DNA of 64,000 nt from Istiophorus platypterus (lineage: Eukaryota; Chordata; Actinopteri; Istiophoriformes; Istiophoridae). Under the pieces are notes generated by a model. It did no database searches, was not told the origin of the DNA, and saw nothing but the letters and a program-made list of their open reading frames with translations. Shown one piece after another: positions 22,058 through 34,500 of this stretch. The position numbers and the translations under genes are program-made. Numbering within the stretch: the first letter of the stretch is position 1; every line of letters starts with the position of its first letter. The DNA lies in contig CM029116.1 of NCBI GenBank assembly GCA_016859345.1, positions 2,995,143 through 3,059,142 of the forward strand, given 5' to 3'.

Positions 22058-23040
22058 AACTATTATATATATTATATATTATATATATAATGTATAATGT
22101 ACATTATTAATGATACATAATGTGAATGTCAAATTAAGTTGGTATTTCTTACTGTGATAAGAAAAATGTATTTAATTTCTAGTGATTATATACATGAATT
22201 AAGTTCATATGGCCTCATTTTGGTCAATGTGTTTTGAAAGTGTTCAAGGAAAGCGTCAAAGGGAATCACATTTACTTTGCCGTTGATTTGACTAATTTAA
22301 TATGCTGGAGTCCCGTCGGTGGCCACACGAGGGCGTTGAACTCTCTGCTGCACCGATCACCTTCTTACAGCAACGTTAGCAAGTTAGCGAGTCCATGAGT
22401 TCATTATATAAAACAAAACATATAAAATGTCTTAACGTCACTTCAAGTAGTTAAAAAAAATTTTGTTAATTTGTTGTATTAAATAAAGTTTTAGTTCACA
22501 CCTCCACATTTTCTGAGACGGTTGCATTCAGGTAAGTCGGTTAGGTTAGATAAGAATAAACTGACATCTCCCTTCAGAGAATTTATTACCAACCAAATCC
22601 AGTTGGTGGAGTCAACCTGGGCACTTTCTTTCAAACCAATAGCACCTGAAGCTGGAAGTCAGCAACTCCAGCCTGAAGGTGAAAGGGCCACTGTCAACAG
22701 CTCCAGAGGCCTTCAACTCTGCCGGGTTCAGCACTAGGGCATCAACAGACCATGGGGGGGGGGACACACCACAAACCACAACATATGATCTGTAAGTTTT
22801 CACAATTATGAGGGGGTTGCTGCTTATTCCGACGCCCCAGGCTTTGTGGTGACTTTCGGCAACTGTGGGCTTCTCTAAGCACCAGATGGAGGATACGAAA
22901 ATGAAACCGAGGCTATTAAAAGGCACCGAGGTCCTCGCAGCTTGAAATTTCCACCGTTGGAAAAGTTGTTGTTCGATGAAGTGGCCGTTGAGGGTGAAAG
23001 GTAGTAGACGAAGCTGTGGGTCTGCCAGCCAGGAGGGCGC

Positions 23041-25157
23041 CGCCACTGCCACCGCTGCCGCCGCTGCCACCGCTGCCACCGCTGCCACCGCTGTCCCCCT
23101 TCGCTGCCCCGCTGCCACCGCTGCCACCGCTGCCACCGCTGCCACCGCTGCCACCGCTGCCACCGCTGCCACCGCTGCCACCGCTGCCACCGCTGCCACC
23201 GCTGCCACCGCTGCCACCGCTGCCACCGCTGCCACCGCTGCCACCGCTGCCACCGCTGCCACCGCTGCCACCGCTGCCACCGCTGCCACCGCTGCCACCG
23301 CTGCCACCGCTGCCACCGCTGCCACCGCTGCCACCGCTGCCACCGCTGCCACCGCTGCCACCGCTGCCACCGCTGCCACCGCTGCCACCGCTGCCACCGC
23401 TGCCACCGCTGCCACCGCTGCCACCGCTGCCACCGCTGCCACCGCTGCCACCGCTGCCACCGCTGCCACCGCTGCCACCGCTGCCACCGCTGCCACCGCT
23501 GCCACCGCTGCCACCGCTGCCACCGCTGCCACCGCTGCCACCGCTGCCACCGCTGCCACCGCTGCCACCGCTGCCACCGCTGCCACCGCTGCCACCGCTG
23601 CCACCGCTGCCACCGCTGCCACCGCTGCCACCGCTGCCACCGCTGCCACCGCTGCCACCGCTGCCACCGCTGCCACCGCTGCCACCGCTGCCACCGCTGC
23701 CACCGCTGCCACCGCTGCCACCGCTGCCACCGCTGCCACCGCTGCCACCGCTACCACCGCTACCACCGCTACCACCGCCGCCGCCGCCGCCGCCGCTGCG
23801 GCCACCACTGCCACCGCTGCCACCGCTGCCACCGCTGCCACCGCTGCCACCGCTGCCACCGCTGCCACCGCTGCCACCGCTGCCACCGCTGCCACCGCTG
23901 CCACCGCTGCCACCGCTGCCACCGCTGCCACCGCTGCCACCGCTGCCACCGCTGCCACCGCTGCCACCGCTGCCACCGCTGCCACCGCTGCCACCGCTGC
24001 CACCGCTGCCACCGCTGCCACCGCTGCCACCGCTGCCACCGCTGCCACCGCTGCCACCGCTGCCACCGCTGCCACCGCTGCCACCGCTGCCACCGCTGCC
24101 ACCACTGCCACCGCTGCCACCGCTGCCACCGCTGCCACCGCTGCCACCGCTGCCACCGCTGCCACCGCTGCCACCGCTGCCACCGCTGCCACCGCTGCCA
24201 CCGCTGCCACCGCTGCCACCGCTGCCACCGCTGCCACCGCTGCCACCGCTGCCACCGCTGCCACCGCTGCCACCGCTGCCACCGCTGCCACCGCTGCCAC
24301 CGCTGCCACCGCTGCCACCGCTGCCACCGCTGCCACCGCTGCCACCGCTGCCACCGCTGCCACCGCTGCCACCACTGCCACCGCTGCCACCGCTGCCACC
24401 GCTGCCACCGCTGCCACCGCTGCCACCGCTGCCACCGCTGCCACCGCTGCCACCGCTGCCACCGCTGCCACCGCTGCCACCGCTGCCACCGCTGCCACCG
24501 CTGCCACCGCTGCCACCGCTGCCACCGCTGCCACCGCTGCCACCGCTGCCACCGCTGCCACCGCTGCCACCGCTGCCACCGCTGCCACCGCTGCCACCGC
24601 TGCCACCGCTGCCACCGCTGCCACCGCTGCCACCGCTGCCACCGCTGCCACCGCTGCCACCGCTGCCACCGCTGCCACCGCTGCCACCGCTGCCACCGCT
24701 GCCACCGCTGCCACCGCTGCCACCGCTGCCACCGCTGCCACCGCTGCCACCGCTGCCACCGCTGCCACCGCTGCCACCGCTGCCACCGCTGCCACCGCTG
24801 CCACCGCTGCCACCGCTGCCACCGCTGCCACCGCTGCCACCGCTGCCACCGCTGCCACCGCTGCCACCGCTGCCACCGCTGCCACCGCTGCCACCGCTGC
24901 CACCGCTGCCACCGCTGCCACCGCTGCCACCGCTGCCACCGCTGCCACCGCTGCCACCGCTGCCACCGCTGCCACCGCTGCCACCGCTGCCACCGCTGCC
25001 ACCGCTGCCACCGCTGCCACCGCTGCCACCGCTGCCACCGCTGCCACCGCTGCCACCGCTGCCACCGCTGCCACCGCTGCCACCGCTGCCACCGCTGCCA
25101 CCGCTGCCACCGCTGCCACCGCTGCCACCGCTGCCACCGCTGCCACCGCTGTCACCT
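23041..25157. repeat. 2.1-kb tandem array of a 9-bp unit (CCACCGCTG)n
   Basis: About 230 copies of CCACCGCTG, nearly perfect from 23109 to 25151. The left border is irregular (23041-23108). The only large interruption is a CTACCACCG/GCC-rich block at about 23752-23812, where the register shifts by a multiple of three. Single CCACCACTG variants occur near 24103 and 24373. A 9-bp period without stops leaves frames open on both strands: PPL and TAA-type Ala/Thr repeats on plus, GGS and AAV repeats on minus. The opposite strand is G-rich (GGTGGCAGC). Confidence 0.97.
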
Positions 25158-25205
25158 TTCTTGTGAACAAACAAAGCTGTGAATGTCAACCTGAACAGAG
25201 GTTAG

Positions 25206-25223
25206 CCCCCCCCCCCCCCCCCC
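25206..25223 (+). repeat. C18 homopolymer
   Basis: A run of 18 C, 50 bases beyond the satellite array. Confidence 0.9.
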
Positions 25224-26342
25224 GGCTTTTTTGCTCCGGCCTCATTGTGGACGAACAGCAATAGACACCCCAGGTTTTCCGAGGAGGCTTTTCTTTTAAT
25301 TTTTTTTCAGACCCGTTGTACGAACAGGTCCGGCCTGAGCTCAGACCCGATCCTAAGCAGAGCCTCTGGGAGCCGGTGCCGTGGCTGATCCGTGGCTGTA
25401 ACAGCTGTTTGACTTTCCTTCATCCTCTACAATTTTTCCTCGTTCTCAGCTTGGATCACAACTCCATCATAGTTCATCAGTTTTTTGGGTTTTTTTTTTA
25501 CGTCTGTCGTTAAATGTCTATTCATCTGTGGGGAAATGCTTCTGAACAGGAAGCTGAAAGGGAGCTCCAAGCACGTTTGACTTTTCTTTGCAGAGCTGCA
25601 ACATACACACATCAGTGACACATACACACACACACACACATTAATAGGCGCAAAGCTGAGACTGAAACTTACACTGAAAACCCCGAACGGCACAACTGCA
25701 ATTAATCAGCTCGGATACAAGCTACACACAAACAGGGACCCATTTGTTCCCAAAGTGTTGAACACACGCACACACACACACACGCATATACAAACATAAT
25801 CTCAACTCCACTCCTCTTTAGCATTTGAAAAGTGGCAGTTTCTTCATCTTAAAAAAAATCTCTGAGTAGTTTTTGCAGGTTGATCCTCAGAAGCACAGAA
25901 ACACAAGGACACGCACGAAAAACAGCAACAAAATCTGCGAAACATCCATGAAAAAAACCCTCAGAAAGATGAAAACCTCTCTCTGTGCTTATGTCTGTCT
26001 TGAGCACACACACACAATCACACACACACATTAACACACATTCACACACTCACGCACCCAACAAGAACTGGATTATGCAAATGAGGTGAGAAAAAAAAAA
26101 GAGAGAGAGAGAGAGAGGACGTGTGAGATGTAGAGGGAGGATCGATAGCAGGCTGAGAAACAGAAACAGGAAGGCATGTGTTTGTGGTGTGTGTGTGTGT
26201 GTGTGTGTTTGTGAGACGGCAGCCGAACTACACGCAGCAAGTCAGAGAGACAAAGGGACCGAGCGCCGTTTCTCAGCAGCTTGTTTTCCTGTGAGAGTCC
26301 ATAAGTTCTGTGGCCTGTGGATGTAAATGCAGCAGAGAGCAT

Positions 26343-26378
26343 TAGAGAGTGCGTGAGTGTGTGAGTGTGTGAGTGTGT

Positions 26379-26426
<48 letters not shown>

Positions 26427-26467
26427 ATGCATGTGTGTGTGAGAGCGAGAGAGAGAGAGAGACAGAG
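26343..26467. repeat. (GT)n and (GA)n tracts upstream of map4k1 start
   Basis: GAGTGT units run into (GT)n to about 26427. A (GA)n run follows at 26447-26461 and a further GT run at 26468-26487. The tracts end 40 bases before the map4k1 ATG, so they lie in the 5'UTR or core promoter. Confidence 0.85.
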
Positions 26468-26526
26468 AGTGTGTGTGTGTGTGTGTGACATGCCTGAAGA
26501 AGAGTATTAGTGGCGCAAACGTCAAG

Positions 26527-28329
26527 ATGGACTTCCAGCACAGGGCAGCTCTGGACATCTCCACCAGGAACCCTCAGGACGACTTCGAGATCCTGTTGAG
26601 AGTCGGAGGAGGAACCTACGGAGAAGTTTACAAGGTCAGAGGCCTTGGCCGCCACTTTTAACCCCCCCCCCCTTCCCAGTCTGCTCTTGTACCGCCGCCG
26701 AATGTCACCGATCCCTGATCAGAGAGGGATCTGAGCTCGTCACGAATCTTTAAACAAAAAACAAAACCTGCATTTTTCTTGAAAATTCAAAAAATCTCTG
26801 AAAGAGGCTTTTTTTTCTCTTTTTAAATCTTTGTGGTCAGATACAAATTTAAATAAAACTCATTGGTACAGGGGCAGATGTTTAACACTGCCACCGCTGC
26901 TGGCTCGCTTCTCATCTTTGGGACGAGTCAAGCGTGTCTCATTTGTGTCTCTTCACAGTTTGACCTGTGCTGGTTTACGGTTAGATATTCGGTTTTGTCG
27001 GGATGAGATATGTGGTGTTGTGCTCTGTGGGATTTTCTTTAGATGAAAACTTAGGTGTGACTGATTATTCTTCCTATTTTTTTCTCTTTTTTTGTTTCAT
27101 TGGTTCATTGCGATCACAACCTCAGTGAAGGCTCCTGCCCTGCTGGAGGAAGTGGTTTTTACAAAAAGTGAAAGCATTCTTGTCGGTAGTTGATAATTTT
27201 TTTTTCGAAAGAGAGTATTACTCCAACTAAAACAGTCGGCCTGAACTGTCTCCGTCTTCTCGTCAAGTGATGAGTCGTGTTTTTGGTACGGTAAAAACGA
27301 TCTCGGTCCCCGAAGTTTCCAGACACAGACTCTGACTCAGGGTCCTAGCAGTGGTGACATCCTAGCGGCGGTGACGTCTGAGCGGCGATTCGGTGTGGAC
27401 ATGGGAGAAAAGTCAGGCTCCGACCCCCCCCCCGTCTGTAACTGGCTTCACAACAATGTCAGTGAGGTTTATACAGTGTATGTCAGTTTTATCTATAAGT
27501 AAACAGATGTGTCAGCTGCAACGTGGCCCCATGTTTAGTCCAACAATGTGATTGTCCGACAGCAGCGTTGAGGGCAGCAGGACTCGTCATACAGCAAAAT
27601 CCCTGATCAAGTTTTGGCCTTTATGCAGAATTCAACAGAAATATTTTAATTCAGGTTCAGGTTCAGATTCAGGCTCAGATTCAGGTTCAGGTTAAATAAC
27701 ATCTCCACACATCCTCGCTTGAGACACCTACAGGCAAACCAAAATGAAGTTCATCAGGGACCCGCGGAGCAGCATGCGACAGACACGCGAACGCCGCCAA
27801 GTTTGAAGGCTGAGCGCCAGCTTGGGTGTCCGGCCCGTTTTCTCCTCCTGTTTCAAGCCAAGCCGGTGGGATTTTGATCTCCTCTGTTGTCATCTACCAC
27901 AGTAACATTTCTTCCGTTCTTTGCACGGCTGAAGGTGAAGCATTGAAGTTAAACTGTTCTTTTTTTAAAGTGAACATGTTATTTTTCGTAACAGGGGCGA
28001 GTTACGGAAGAGGAATCGCTCCTCAATCCTCCTCCTGCGGTTGCTCTGTGTTCAAGTTAAACCCAGGCCCCAACTGGTCTGTGGCCGGGTAACAATATCC
28101 AGATTAAAGTAATCGGTTCGGCCACAACATGAGGGAACGTGTTGTCCCTCCGGCACCTAATTATACAGATCATTATAGTTTTTAACTGATGAGGTTTTGA
28201 GGTATCTGCCACCAACACTTCTGCAGGTGGAAGTGGAAGTGGAATCTTGTTTGAAAAATTAAATTATATATATACATACAGATAATTATATATATACATA
28301 CAGATAATTATATATATACATACAGCTCG

Positions 28330-28365
<36 letters not shown>

Positions 28366-30451
28366 CAAGCAAAATATCCAGTGAGACTTGCGGAACCAAC
28401 AGAACCGATTTCTCTATTACTCTGGGACATTCACAGACCTCACTCACAGAACCCTTTTTTGCAGAAGAAGATTTAGAGAACAATATATAGACAGAGTTTT
28501 AAACAACAGTGTCGAATTTCTACAAAATGAATTGCATGAAGAGTTTGTAGATAACAGATATAATAATAGTGCCCCCCCCAAGTTTGGCTGAAATACAACA
28601 GCCAAACTTACGTTTTACAAAATGTTGTTGCAGAACAAAAACCCATCACAAAAATCCAGTATGTGTCATCCCGTCGTCATGGTTATGATAACAACAGGCT
28701 CTCAACCTTTTCTCACCCTTTCTGGCCCCCGGCCCTGTGTTTAGGGCCCTAAACGGTCACGGCCTCCGTGATGACAGGGTTATGAAGCGAATTTTCGTAC
28801 CTATGCATTAAATGTTATGTATAAGAACATAAAGGGAGCTACAGGTAGATTCTATTGGGAATGATGCTACATTTTAAACCTGTTTAATGTTTTTCCTTTT
28901 TAAACGCATGTAGGAGAAGTGACCGCAACGGTATCAGGAATCTGCAGCCGCTCTTTCTGCAGCGAGCAGGGACTCGAGAAAAGAGAAAGTGTAGGCTCCA
29001 CCTACACAAGTCTACTGTGCCATGGTGGCCGTGAAACTATGTAAGAGACAGACTGAGCTCGGTTTAAACCAGACGCTCGTGATGCAGCATCAAACTCCTT
29101 CTTCCAGTGGGTTCGTTTGATTCACCCGGCTGGTCAGCAGGGTCATCCCCTCCCCTCGCCCCTGGCCGCCGGGCGGTTACGCCGGTCAATAACCCCCCCT
29201 TCCATACCTTCCGCTTCCCCGGCTCAACTGGCTCGCTTTAGGGGATTGAGCTCACAGGGAAGACGAATTCAGGTCGAGGTGTTGGGACGGACGGACCCCG
29301 GCCTCTAGCCTCGTCTCGAGGCGGCTTTCGGTCGGCGGGCTTCCCCGGCGGTCGCCTCTTCTGTCGTCTCTTTTCCTTAGACTTAACCCAGGGATTTTTT
29401 TTGCTTTTGGCTGTCGGCCAATCAGAAAGGGCCGTGACGCTGTGATGGTGGCGGATGTTTTTTTGAAAACTGTGGCTTTATTCCGTTGTTGCAGCAGCGA
29501 CAGTACAACGACCACTGAGCAATAATTCAGACAAAAATACTGCCATGGTACAAAAAAAAAAAATCTGCAGGGTAACGGTTGCACTGTCTCTGGAGTCAGT
29601 GCAGTTTTGCAGTGGCGATGGTCATTTGTAAAGGGATAGTGGCGACTGTGTTTATGTAAAACCGCAGAATAAAAAGACCAAATAGTCACTTCAGAGCTTA
29701 AAATCTCCAGACTGATTCACATAAGTTAAGCAGTGATGCAGCTGCTTTTCTCCAGTGACCGAAAAAAAAGTATCTTTTTTTTTATCATTTTTGTCACAGC
29801 GTCTCTAAAACCGCAGGCCATCGACTGTATATTTAACAAATAACCTTTAACTGATCAGGTCATCTGACTGACATCAAGATCCCTTTTGCAGATTATCCCC
29901 AAATCAGATTTGCAATGATCTAAAAATCTGTCATATTGAAGACAAAAACAAACTGCTGTCCCCTGTCAGAAACAAGACCACCTGTGCTTTTCATCTTCAT
30001 CCTCCACTGTCCCCCCATGATCCCCGTCATGTCACCAGATGTACCAGATGTGTTGGCCAGAAACCTCTAAATGTATTGACAGGAGCTTTTGGTCCCTGCT
30101 TTGGGTAGCGCCCCCCCCCCCTCCGAGCCGCCGTCCTGCTACCCACCTCAGCGCGTATTCTGACGCCCCTGGTGACCAGTGGGCTTTGCGGGGCCAAGGA
30201 GCCGTGGCGTCCGACCTGCTGCCCCCCACCGTGCTCAGACTGCTCAGCTATGAAACGCAGCGAATGGGTAAAAGTAGCTGATGCAAAGCAGGTTCGCTGC
30301 GGAGTCAGGCACACTTCCCCTAAACAGGTCAGCAGACCCTCACTGTTCTGCTCTACAGAGGGAGGGAGGGATTTGCATAGTTTTCCTTCCTTCGCATTGG
30401 AACACATGCACACACACACGCAGTGGATATCATCTGAATATGATCTATAGC

Positions 30452-30491
<40 letters not shown>

Positions 30492-31543
30492 TTTAGCGTG
30501 TGTTTTTGGCTACGTGTCACGGTCGGCCTGTAAATGCAGCACCATCACACCACTACACCATCAGAAGAAAAAACAGGCCTTTCATTTGTGCGCGTGTGTG
30601 TGTGTGTGCGTGTGCGTGTGTGTGAGATGACAGCCACAGCGATGGCCCAATTTACAACAAAATGTCTGTTTAAAACGGAGCAGCAGCAGCAGCTGCAGCT
30701 GTTTTAAGTCTTAAATTGTTAAGGAGGGAGGAATCAGAAATAACCTCACGCCACTGTAGCTTAAAACCCACAAGTCCTTCCCTCTTTTCTGAGGCATCAG
30801 TGAGGGACTCAGACATCGCACACAGAGGAGGATGTGGCCGCCGTGCAGGACGAGCCGGATTCGCATGGCGAACCCGGCCACGGTTATTGAGCATACGGAT
30901 CGGCCAGAACCCCCGAATCGTTTATCAACCGGCAACAAGGGGAAGCCCAGACAGTCGCGCCGTTCATACGGCGGCGGAGTCGTTTCGCCTTTAAACCAGG
31001 CGTCGAGCTGCAAAATGTTGAGGTTTTTTAAATTTTTAGTCCTCATTCAGTAACCGGCGTCGCAGCAGACGCGGTGGCATGCACCCTGACAGCATTTCTA
31101 CCAGCTGAGGTGTTGCAGCCCTCTGCCACAGCGTTGGAAACGGCACCTTGCTCGACCTGTCGGACAACGTCGGGGGTTGGATGAGCAGGAACTGGCAACT
31201 ACACCTCAAAGCGTTCGCACTGGGTTTTAAAAATGTATTTATTTCAGGGGGTTTTTTGCATAAAATACTTGTGTTTTTTGAAACGAGGAAGTGTTTTTCT
31301 TCAGATACAAGCCATGGGCCCAAAAGTATAAATGAACGCCCTGAATGTTGAAACTGGCACAGACCACCCGACCTAGTGGCCCATGTGCACCCCAGATAGG
31401 TCTGACAACAGTTTGTAATGCGTCATCTGCATGTCAGTGACATCGAGCGACACCTGTGTGTATTCGGTCTTAAAGCGCTTAAAGCGCTGGACGGATTAAA
31501 ATTATTACCTGACGCCTGACGTCTGTCTGTCAGTCCAACCAAG

Positions 31544-31576
<33 letters not shown>

Positions 31577-34500
31577 CCACCGAACGGACATCTGCCGGGC
31601 GGCCGGGTTCTGTTAGTGTTCCTCTGAGCCCGGCCTCAAAGTCACACCGTCCCAGCTGATCAGCGGGCCGCCGTTTCCCCTTCAGATGCTGAGCAGCTCT
31701 GTGAGCCTGAACGCACCGCTGTGGTCGCGTGACCTTTGCTTTCATTCAGCATCACTTGTGCACTTTCAGACTTGCAGACTCTCTTTTTGTTCTCCAAGAG
31801 CTGGCTTCTGGTAACTTTCTGTCGACCCAACAGGGGTATCTTTTTCATCCTTCACATCTCCTTGACTCACTTTCCACCAATGGGTTTATGTTTTGTTTTG
31901 TTTTGTTTTGATATTTCTGTTTTTTCTTTTTATTTGTCTTTGTTTGGGGTTCTTGATAATAACGCGTGAATGGAAAGCTTTAGACAACAGTACACTTGTG
32001 AAATTTATTTTAGGGATTTTTTTTTTCTTTCGTATCATCTCACCTGCAGCCGCACCACATTTATTTTCCCACCTCTGTTGGATCCCCCTCATACGAGCTA
32101 CAGAAGCCGTGAGTCCTTGAGCAGGGCCGCGTCAGTGGAAGCTGAGTCTGACTCGCTCTGATGTAACATTACCCCAAATCCCGTAGTTGACCTGAACAGA
32201 AACATTCAATGAGGTGTCCCCAGAGGTCACGTCCTGCGTGTTTCCATTTCCTAAGTCCCTTTTTTGACGTTTCGGAGTTGAAAAAAAAAGAAGCCTGTTC
32301 ACTTGTGGCTAAACTCACACTTTGTTTTGCTCACCAGCTGGCCAGTCAAACTCTTTCCTTCCCTTCTATACATGTTAAATAGAAATGTCTGCCCCTATTG
32401 GTGTCTAAAGACCGATTTTTCACAGATTCTGGGCCGAACAGAGTCTGGGAATCGACTCAGACTTGACTGAGCCGCCTCAAACACTGCATCAAAAGCTGCA
32501 TCTCACCATGTAAGGATCTTCCTCTCCTTACAATAAAAGCCTGAGTCTCCTTATCTCGATGTGGCCTTTGCTGCTAAAGCTGCAGATTTTTTTTGTTTTT
32601 TCTGTTTCAGCCTTACAGCCTTTCAGAGGTTGTGGGCTGCACCTGGTGTGTGTGCAACCTCAGAGCCAAAATGAAGAAGTGAGATAAAGGAGCAGCGGGC
32701 TAAATACAAAGATCCGCCTGCGAGTTAACTGTGTCAGGTTTCTGCCGAAATGGTGTAGGTTTAGTGTGTGTTTATCCGTGTGTGTGTGGGTGTGTGTGTG
32801 TGTCTGTGCATGTTTGTTTGTGTGTGTGCACGTTAAAACGAAATGTGCTGGTGTTGATTTATCTTTAACTCCGAAAAAGAGGAAGAGAGATAATTTACGA
32901 TGCAGGGAAAAATCAAAATAACTGCGGCCGAATACCAACCTATAACTGGCGTGTGTTCGTGTGAGGAGTAAATTCAGTGTTTCTGGATTGTGCTTATTCG
33001 CTCAATTACCAACAGTCAGCTGAGATGATAAATTATCATTTTAATATCCGTGTATTCCTGTTTTTCTTGGCGTGTTTGGCTCAAATCTAGCGACTGGATG
33101 GGCCTGAGTCAGTGCTCATCTTTGGCCTGGTATGAACCAAGTAAGAAATGTCCGTGTCAGAGCTGAGGACTTTCATATCCACATCCACATCTGTGGTCTT
33201 AGATCCACTCCAACTCATTCGGAGTGCTGCTGCCCAGAGTCCTGGAGTAGGCGGGGAAAAGTGAGTGCGTCGCACCAATTCGCAGGTCAACGCGCAGGAC
33301 CTGCGGCGCGGTGTCGGATCAGAGAGTGTAAAGTGCTGCTGCTTGTCTACGAACCGAGTCGAGACTAGACCAGGCAGAAGCAGCGTCTGAGAACGGTCTA
33401 GATTTAGAGCTGAAGCCAGAGAGAGTCATACGTCTTCTGGACTGAGCCCTTCGGCCCTCAACACCAGCTTCCTCGTTTCCTCTACCTTCACCTACAACAC
33501 CTTGTGTCCCTCTGAAAACAGGAGTAGGACATAGAAAGAAACCCTCGAGGGTTTTTTGTATATTTCTGTGCTGGTTGGTTAGGAGGCGGCTTATGGTCAG
33601 AGCTGTGGGAATACCTGCTGTCTGTAACCCCCTTCGCTTTCCCCCCCGGGTCCTTTCACATGGTAAGATCGAATCTCAGTGATTCATATTCAGGGGAATC
33701 AGAGCGGGCGTCCACTTCCGCTCCACCCTCCGCCTCCTCTCCTGTTCCTGCCAAGCCGGATCGACTGGCCCTGGCAATGAATCCAAGTATGGAGGTGTTG
33801 CGTATGATCCCGTGCGTGCTTCGTGTGTGTGTGTGAGTGTGTGTGTGTCATTGCGGAGGTCAATGAGAGGAAAGACCCCTTCTTGTTATTGATCAGAGGG
33901 AACTTGGAAACACACATAGAAGAACGTCGGAAACATTGGTCGGGGGCTGCAGCTTCCGCTCTGACGTCTAACTCGTATTTGTGTACGTGTGTTTGGTGGA
34001 TGTTTTCTCGTTTGTGTTGTTTTTCTTTTCTCTGCAGGTGTCTTTCCTCTCACTGACCTCTCTGATGTCACACACACTAACACACTAACACACACACTCC
34101 TGCAGCAGAATGGGGTTTCCACTGTCACTGTTGCTTTCTTTGTACTTTCAAATTGCCTTTCAGACGCTGCTGACTGCTGCTGTTTGCCTCCGCCCTTTCT
34201 CAGCAGACGCGGTATGACTGGGCGGGTTCCCCCAGAAGGTATTTACTCTAAAAGCTGCCATGAAAGCTCAGCATTAGCTAGAAGCGTTGTGCAATAATGT
34301 CCGACAAGGTACAGCGTGGGCACCTGCGGCCGGGTCTCTGACGATACGTATGACTGGACCTTCTCAGAGACTCGTTTCACAGACGACGTCAGACTGGGGT
34401 GAAGTCCCGTGCAGGCCGCAGCCTTTGCTGACCTTCAGATGCCCACAGAGTCCCGACCAGGTTTAGATCCGCCCTGAGACGCAACCCTGCTGGGGACGCT

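Larger units (their letters stand above)
21045..26526. other. Divergent intergenic region between eif3k and map4k1
   Basis: 5.5 kb between two genes transcribed away from each other. It contains the (TA)n tract, the large 9-bp satellite (23041-25157), a C18 run (25206-25223), CA-rich stretches around 25630-26060, and GT and AG tracts just before map4k1. No conserved exon was recognised. The very long open frames over the satellite are artefacts of a 9-bp period. Confidence 0.7.

Noticed and set aside
23041..25157. CRISPR-like array
   Set aside because: There are no spacers. The unit is a contiguous 9-bp tandem repeat in a vertebrate genome.
22612..25264. Very long open frames (over 700 codons) on both strands across the 9-bp array
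   Set aside because: A stop-free 9-bp unit leaves frames open on both strands automatically. No splice, start-context or homology evidence supports a protein.
30670..31053. Overlapping open frames in map4k1 intron 1 as a nested gene
   Set aside because: No conserved motif, no consistent splice sites, and frames on both strands are of similar quality.
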